From Lumbricus terrestris (taxonomy: Eukaryota; Annelida; Clitellata; Crassiclitellata; Lumbricidae): a stretch of 64,000 bases of DNA. This document shows positions 58,025 through 64,000 of this stretch, one piece after another (within the stretch, counting starts at the first letter, position 1; each line of letters starts with the position of its first letter). Position numbers and translations under genes: made by a program. A model generated the notes under the pieces. The model was not told the DNA's origin and ran no database searches. It saw only the letters and a program-made list of their open reading frames with translations. Location of the stretch: assembly GCA_949752735.1 (NCBI GenBank), contig OX457037.1, forward strand, positions 38,922,596 to 38,986,595, in the 5' to 3' direction.

Positions 58025-60238
58025 ACTGAACCAATTGTCACTGCAGTTTTATCAGTTGCCTAGATGTCTCTAATGACCCGTGAAGTCACACAGACTAAGT
58101 TCATTTCGGTTCAAAAACGAGACAGACCAATTGGTTCATTTCCGCTGGCTGCTTCCAACGCTTTTTAATCCGCCAGGCTTTCCTATCCTCTCCCTCGCCT
58201 CCTGATTCCAGCCCCCCTCTCTCTCTCCAGTCCATCCACTCAGATATGGAGGAGTTTTACGCTGGCTTTGATCTCCTGATTACGTTCTGCAGCGGCTTCT
58301 GTCGTCTTCCGCTCTGGTATACATCAACTCTGGTACAAGGAGACTCTACCGTCTTTACGGTCACCACACTAGACACGCCAGACATCTTTCTAGTCTGGTT
58401 GGTTATATGACACGCATGAGCTGCCTTCAAACAGCTCAATTGTTTGAATCCGATAAAATATTTCGATATCGCATACAATGAAGATAATTAATGGCTAATA
58501 AAAAAGATCGGGTTGAGAATGGATTTCGTGCAGTTCTTTTTGGATTAAATCCACATTCAAATGGAGAGAATTTTTCTCGGTCTTTGGTAGATCGTGAGGC
58601 TAAGACTCGCGCTGCTACGATTTAATAGTCAAGCATGCAGAGTCTTTGTAAGATATTCAAAAGCACTGTGATGATAATGATGAATCATGATGATGACGAC
58701 GACGACGATGATAATAATAGCAATAATTAATAACACTTATAGTAGTAATAATAGTAATATAAATATAATTTAGTAACAATGATAGTAATAATTTCATGTT
58801 CTCAGATACGTGTTTTAAATGTTATGAATGCGATTTATCTTAAAGTACTACCTTCATCCGTGTCAATTAAGGGTTGTTTAATGAACAAGACGCAGAAACT
58901 TGAAAGACACAGCATTGAAGTGTTTTCTTGTAATGAAGATACACTGTCCAATAAGAAGCTTGACTCTTGGATTCGCCTGTTGTTGGTGTGATACAAGTGA
59001 TATAAATATTTATTCGTTTATTACTTCAAACTGACAAGTTTTTAATAACAGATAATAACAAGTCTAACCACAATTGACTTTAACTATAATTATGGTAGCC
59101 TGCAAAGGTACATCTGTCCTACTGCTCATTTTGAGTTGCCCCCTAGGGACTGAGTTAGCCTTATTGATCTATCAGGTATTGAAACTGTATCCTTTTGATC
59201 TTTATGACACAGTGTGTTAGCATTTGACCACCTCCCTGCCATGTTATATTAACTATCTTGCTAACTACTTGCATACATACTTGCCGTAAACACAACTGTG
59301 AGCTGCTCTATCATATCGTTAATCAATTAATTAATTAATTAATTTGCTTTAATGGAAGGCAAAGTGCCTCACTATCGTGGACTTCTTGTTCAGCAACTGC
59401 ACAATATTACTATATGCATGTCATAGATGATAGTGATGCTCTTCGGCCACATTAGTGTTCCCGTTTGTCGGACATTATATAGTGTTGGTAGAGCGGGGTT
59501 CCTGTCCATGGCCCTTGGAGTTCGACCAGGACTTTTGATGGAAATTTAAGTCTCTCTCGGACGCAGTAATTGGATTTCGGTGACATTTGGATTGTTTTGA
59601 GATGATTCAGAGGCACTGCTGGTCTGCTGCCAAAGGCGTGGTCGAATAATTACGTTTTAGAGCGACTGTCAGGGCATGAGACATGTGAATAGATAGAACA
59701 GAATGAATGCCGACATGTGAGGTTTAGAAGACCATTTGTTTTCGACCCGCTGCCGATTGGTTAAGTGCTCGCCTGATAGCAAAGTGCGTGTGTCTGTGTG
59801 TTTGACTGCCCCTTAACAGTTACCCTATCCAACAGTGTTTTCTAACCTTTCTAACCCCTAAATGAATTTTTTATATCCAAATGAAGGCATAGCTATGGAC
59901 CGTATACACAGGACAGAATAAATTTATAATGGGAGTGCAATTCTGTTGCTGTTATCTATAGTCATACATATATTTGTACATATGGTACATATCTATTACA
60001 GGCCATCTGTAACCTACAACGCATTGGGTGGGTTGGCACTCAACTCTTGGGGTATAGGATGGGTGGGGTTCCCATGAACTTGAAGTCTTTCGAGTGACAT
60101 GGGTGACAAAAGTACAGTTTTTCATGTATAAAACTGTCAGCCATCGGTGCCTTGTTTGCTTCAAGGTATTATTGGACTTAATCTCCGGCTGAATGACATG
60201 CTTTGAAGTGAATTAAATTGGAAATTATTCTTCCACAG
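58025..60238. other. Unassigned sequence with possible tRNA-like fragments
   Basis: (GAT/GAC)n at about 58676-58710 and (TTAA)n near 59320-59345. 59486-59535 ('ggtagagcggggttcctg' then 'gagttcgaccagg') and 59755-59785 ('ttggttaagtgctcgcctga') resemble A/B boxes of degraded tRNA-derived SINEs. They are too weak to call. Confidence 0.3.
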
Positions 60239-60354
60239 GATTTCAAAGATCAGACTTTCAAAAACCGTGCCATTAAATTAATTTCTCTGATGAAAAACAC
60301 ATGCCCATGTTTGAAGTGGAGTTTGATTTCAATGTGTGCAATGCTGACTTCAAG
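60239..60354 (+). CDS. Weak candidate internal exon (116 bp)
   Basis: A good acceptor (TTATTCTTCCACAG) and donor (AAG/GTACGC) bracket this segment. Only one phase is open throughout (phase 0, starting DFKDQTFKNRAIK and ending in a split codon). A second frame, open only after a stop at 60274, reads more protein-like (MFEVEFDFNVCNADFK). No family is recognised. The phase-1 donor at 31247 does not match this acceptor's open phase, so it is not directly joined to that exon. It may be chance. Confidence 0.25.
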
Positions 60355-60403
60355 GTACGCATACCAAAATTAATCATGCGTTGATAGAAGTTGTAGGCTA
60401 TAC

Positions 60404-61240
60404 CAGTGGTTCTCAAAGTGGTGGTCCGCGGACCGGCGCCGGTCCGCGGAGTCCTGACCACCGGTCCGCGAAGAAGTCTGAGAGTGAAAACTAAATTACT
60501 GTTATCAATTTATACATTTAAAATTGTGAAATTTTTTGAACTGTTGTTCAGAATTTATTTTAAAATTCTGCCTCAAATTTTTAAAATACATTAGGCCTAC
60601 CAGTGCCTTGTTTTATCTTGCCAAATGGCTATTCAAACAATTTTATCTATTCTGAATTTATTACGTCTATAACTGCTGTCTGTTTCGTGTTTAGCCTATA
60701 TATATGTCTGTTGATTTATGGTGAGTGGTAAACTCCGATCAAGCATTACTGGATGTAGATTTTTTCATTTTCTAACATAATGTAAAATTTTAAATATAAA
60801 CAAATCAACCTCCACATGAAAATATGATCCACAATATTTAAAATGTGGTGATATTCTTATTTCTGTGGTCTATTTCGAGCAGGTGTTTCCATCATTAGCG
60901 CAAAACCTTAGTCATTATCTATTTCCTACATGTGGGCCACGTTTGCAGATCCTCTTATAGGTCTACATTAACAAAATTCTTATCTTGTTTGAAACTTTTA
61001 GTTCAACTTTTAAAAATGTAGGCTAATTAAACGACAAATAAATCGGGAAAAAAATAAATGCTATTAAAGATTTTTCAATTAATGAAACAAATAGCTTATT
61101 ATAAATAGCCCTATAATAGTCTTTTTAAATAATAGCCTATAGTTCGCTTTTGTTTGCGCTTGTCGTTAAAGTTAGTGGTCCGCGAGCTTCGCAAAAAAAT
61201 TGTTGCCGGTCCGTGGTCTGCAGAAGTTTGAGAACCACTG
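60404..61240. mobile_element. hAT non-autonomous element, CAGTGGTTCTCAAA family (837 bp)
   Basis: The ends CAGTGGTTCTCAAAGTGG and 'agtttgagaaccactg' are inverted repeats of a type widespread in animal hAT elements. A perfect 8-bp target duplication GGCTATAC flanks it (60396-60403 and 61241-61248). Near the left end 'ggtccgcggaccggcgccgg' forms a strong GC hairpin, and 'ggtccgcg' recurs at the right end (near 61176). The interior is AT-rich without a transposase frame. Confidence 0.95.
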
Positions 61241-61248
61241 GGCTATAC

Positions 61249-61879
61249 CTCTTTGAAATCTTATACAATAGGGAAACCTGTGTGTGATCTTTACTTAGGT
61301 ACATCATTCTTAATCAAACATTAGTATTCCTCCAATAAAATTCCTTCAATTGTTGCTAATGATCCTCATCCATGGTTATTGGTTAAGTTTAGACATGGTT
61401 AGTGTAGCATTACAGTTTAAGAAGAGATATGGAATTCGTTATTCAAGTTCAAGGGGTTCGTGGAAAAGGTATACAGTTAGATTGAGAAGGGTTCTGTCTG
61501 TTTCAGACCCCATAAGTTGAATGGAGTTAGAAGTGGTTCTGAAGTGTACTTTGAGTTCCCAGACTGTTTCTGCCCGTGACTAACATATGACATCTGTTGA
61601 GAACATGGGTGACAGACTGGGTCTGTCATGTCAGTCTGTTTGAAGTTGCTGGATTTGATCCAAAAAATCCATATGAACTTGCAGAGTTTTAAATTGCCAA
61701 GGCCTCTTTTCTTAGTGGGCTTTCTATTTTTTTTACGCGGTCCTGGTTTCCCATGTGCATGAATGGCTGGGACAAGTTGAGGGTTCCCTGTAAGAGTCTA
61801 TAATATATGTGACAGATACCTATTTGACTGGAAGGCACTTAAACAATGTCCTTGCGATCGAGTCTAATCACATAGTTTG
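61249..61879. other. Unassigned sequence
   Basis: No recognised gene or repeat. Confidence 0.3.
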
Positions 61880-61887
61880 GTAAGAAT

Positions 61888-62306
61888 CATAGATGTAAAA
61901 AACGATGGAAACGGAATAAAAAACAGGAAAAACGTCGTTTTTTCGAAAAAAAAAAAAACGACAAAAACCGATAAAAAAACGGTAACGGCAAATAATTTGA
62001 CTTTGCTACTTCTAAAACCGCATTTTAACCTTGAAACATTGATTAGGAACCTACTACACGCAGGCTATCTCTTAAATGGTGATGTTAAACGATGAAATAA
62101 TGACTTTAGTTAGCTGAATCCTTGAGAGTTGGCGGAAAACATAAGGAATATCAGAAAAAATTAAAATTAAGGAAAATAGTAACAGAAAGTAAATGAATAA
62201 ATAAAGTTAAAGAAAAAATAAAAAACGATGGAAAAAATAAAAAACCAAAAAAACCAGGTTTTTGGGGAGAGAATAAAAAACGGAAAAAACGTTTTTTACA
62301 ACTATG
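61888..62306 (+). mobile_element. hAT-like element, CATAGATGTAAAAAACG family, copy 4 (419 bp)
   Basis: CATAGATGTAAAAAACGATG at the left and 'cgttttttacaactatg' at the right give the clearest terminal inverted repeat of this family. The flanks GTAAGAAT (61880-61887) and GTAATAAT (62307-62314) agree at 7 of 8. Much of the middle present in copies 1-2 is deleted. Confidence 0.85.
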
Positions 62307-62314
62307 GTAATAAT

Positions 62315-63404
62315 TTAGCTAACCACTCTAACAGTTTGACATGGTAACGGATTGATTGAGGTGTTCACATGGCAAGACGGATTGTGAGAGATTGCTGGGT
62401 CAATCCTCGACGCTGTGAGGACCTTAAGCAAGGCCTTCACGCACAAATGGTCAGCGCCCCCCATTGATTGATGTGGCTGTCGTGGGTAGACACTGACGCT
62501 TAATAAAACAGCATTAATAGTTAAGGAGAATGTCATATTATATATCAAAATCTGTCCAAAGGGAACAGCAGAGAGAGCTACGTGCTGCGGTAAGCCAGCA
62601 GCCTGCACATGCTTTATCAACAACAGAGCCTCTTAATTAGTTCATGATTAGTTAATGAACTGGTGAAGAAAATGCTATGGGATGAATGGCAGTCTATAGC
62701 GTAATAGTGCATTTATATGAGGTACTTAAGAGATTAATAAAAAGAAATAGTATTTGCTATCAATATATGTACAAATATATATATATATATATATATCTAC
62801 AAATATAATATATATACAAATCTAACACCAATATTGTATATAATAGGTACATGCATCCAATCAACAAAGCATATATAATTACCGGTGCTAGATTCGTTGG
62901 TTCCTGGTCTATTGACAGCCTTCTCAAATGACAATACAAGGCAATTCATTATCAGTTTTTTGTTTAATTGATGTCGGAAGAATTGCCATTGTCAGTTGGT
63001 GCCATCTTCAGCAGACAGGTGGTTGTTTACACCTCTTTCTAAACTGTAATGTTAAACTTACCATGTCTATACTTAACCATGGACGATAATCATTAACAAA
63101 AGTTAAAGGAATTGTTTATTATGGGTGATATAAATTATAAGGCTGCTCAGGTAATTTTGATTGTATGCTAAAATATAATCACTATTGTCTCTATTGTCCT
63201 ACTCAGTGTCCAGTTATGAACTCTCAATGCTGGTTGTTAACAACTTGTTGTTATGCCATCATTGTGAAGTTTACTAAATTGTTGGCCCAGTTGGATATGT
63301 TGGTTTAATAGAGCATGCATTGCATACATTGCATAGGCTGCATACAAAACTTCTGTGTAAAAAGTGTTCAGATCACAGTTCACTTCCTGAAGGTGGCTAC
63401 AGAG
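62315..63404. other. Unassigned sequence
   Basis: 'gctgtgaggaccttaagcaa' then 'ggccttcacgcacaaatggt' (62408-62450) looks like a diverged SINE body. (AT)n at 62776-62796. Nothing else is recognised. Confidence 0.35.
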
Positions 63405-63540
63405 TGGGCATTGCCGGGAGGGGGTTGTGGGGGTTCAACCCCCTAGTCTTTCTTAGGGCGTCATAGTAAGTCCTCATTGCTCACTACAACTCCACATAAA
63501 TCAACATCTGACCCATCCAGTTATTTTTCTACAATTCTCA
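63405..63540 (+). repeat. Dispersed repeat D, plus strand
   Basis: GGGCATTGCCGGGAGGGGG, then 'gggggttcaaccccctagtc' and 'tttcttaggg', then 'ctccacataaatcaacatct'. Same family as 57445. Confidence 0.6.
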
Positions 63541-64000
63541 TAGTGGGTGGCTTATTTCAGAGATTTAATTATTGGGGCTGACTAGGGGACCTTAAATGGC
63601 AGGGACCATAACTGGCATGGCACTTTGTGAACTGTTCAATGGTGGTGAAGGTTCTTACACGATCAATTCACAGAAAATGAGCAAGGTCGAGACAATTGAT
63701 TTGAATCCTGAAGTTTGGATTTACTGTCTGTGCTTCAACCATAGAAGTTCTTCAGCTGCCCAACCTCTTTACGAAGGCATGTTTTGAATAGATTATTATC
63801 CTACTTTCATTGGCTTACTCTAATTCTGATTCCCTATAACCTCCAGATAATGGCATATACACCCCACCCACCCACCTACCCACCCACCCACACACACACT
63901 TGGAATGGGAGAACAGACCACCACTCTCGGCCAACTTTGTATGTTAGAAACTCTGTTCAAAGTCACTGAGAACTGTAGATTAATATTCAGAAATGAACAG
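63541..64000. other. Unassigned sequence
   Basis: A C-rich CACCCA tract lies at 63863-63898. No gene is recognised. Confidence 0.3.

Overview
The window is non-coding-rich animal (metazoan) DNA: AT-rich, packed with microsatellites, minisatellites and non-autonomous transposons, and containing at most one convincing host protein-coding exon. There are no bacterial-type operons, rRNAs or CRISPR arrays. The mix of CR1/L2-like LINEs, tRNA-derived SINEs, hAT-type MITEs, a mariner remnant and a strongly over-represented palindrome (TAGGCCTA) suggests a marine invertebrate. An echinoderm or other invertebrate deuterostome is my guess, held with low confidence.

Layout. 1-5.2 kb: inverted LINE-tail-like repeats, a 58-bp GC-rich minisatellite and MITE fragments. 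6.5-8 kb: a decayed transposon-type gene interrupted by a SINE that carries a 79-bp copied patch of that gene. 8.7-13.1 kb: a CAAT microsatellite, three CAGTGGCGG-type hAT MITEs, and a LINE 3' end with a (GAAT)n tail. 14.4-17.8 kb: trinucleotide tracts, a MITE, and a CpG-rich island (16.87-17.56 kb) with no recognised gene. 18-24.6 kb: several MITEs, a 36-bp self-complementary satellite and a 29-30-bp minisatellite with higher-order structure. 25.6-29.3 kb: LINE and SINE debris. 29.54-30.52 kb: an internally deleted mariner with about 170-bp terminal inverted repeats. 30.74-31.25 kb: a CpG-rich segment ending in the best gene candidate, a signal-peptide exon followed by a GTGAGT donor. 31.3-56.9 kb: SINE and LINE fragments, MITEs and simple repeats. 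57.4-58.0 kb: a 19-bp minisatellite. 60.24-60.35 kb: a weak candidate internal exon. 60.4-62.3 kb: two hAT-type elements.

How the parts relate. The LINE tails and the SINE tails share the same 3' module (GGGAGCGCCTC then CTTGAAGGGGCGCTATA), as expected if the SINE borrows the LINE's reverse transcriptase. Ten MITE families with different termini are recognised; nine have at least one copy flanked by 8-bp direct repeats (three families only approximately), which points to hAT-type transposases. Five or more of these families share one internal motif. The rest of the host gene that starts near 31 kb must lie in the remaining 33 kb or beyond, but no downstream exon could be joined to it with confidence. 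I found no operon-like or clearly novel enzymatic system; the interesting signals are in transposon and repeat architecture.
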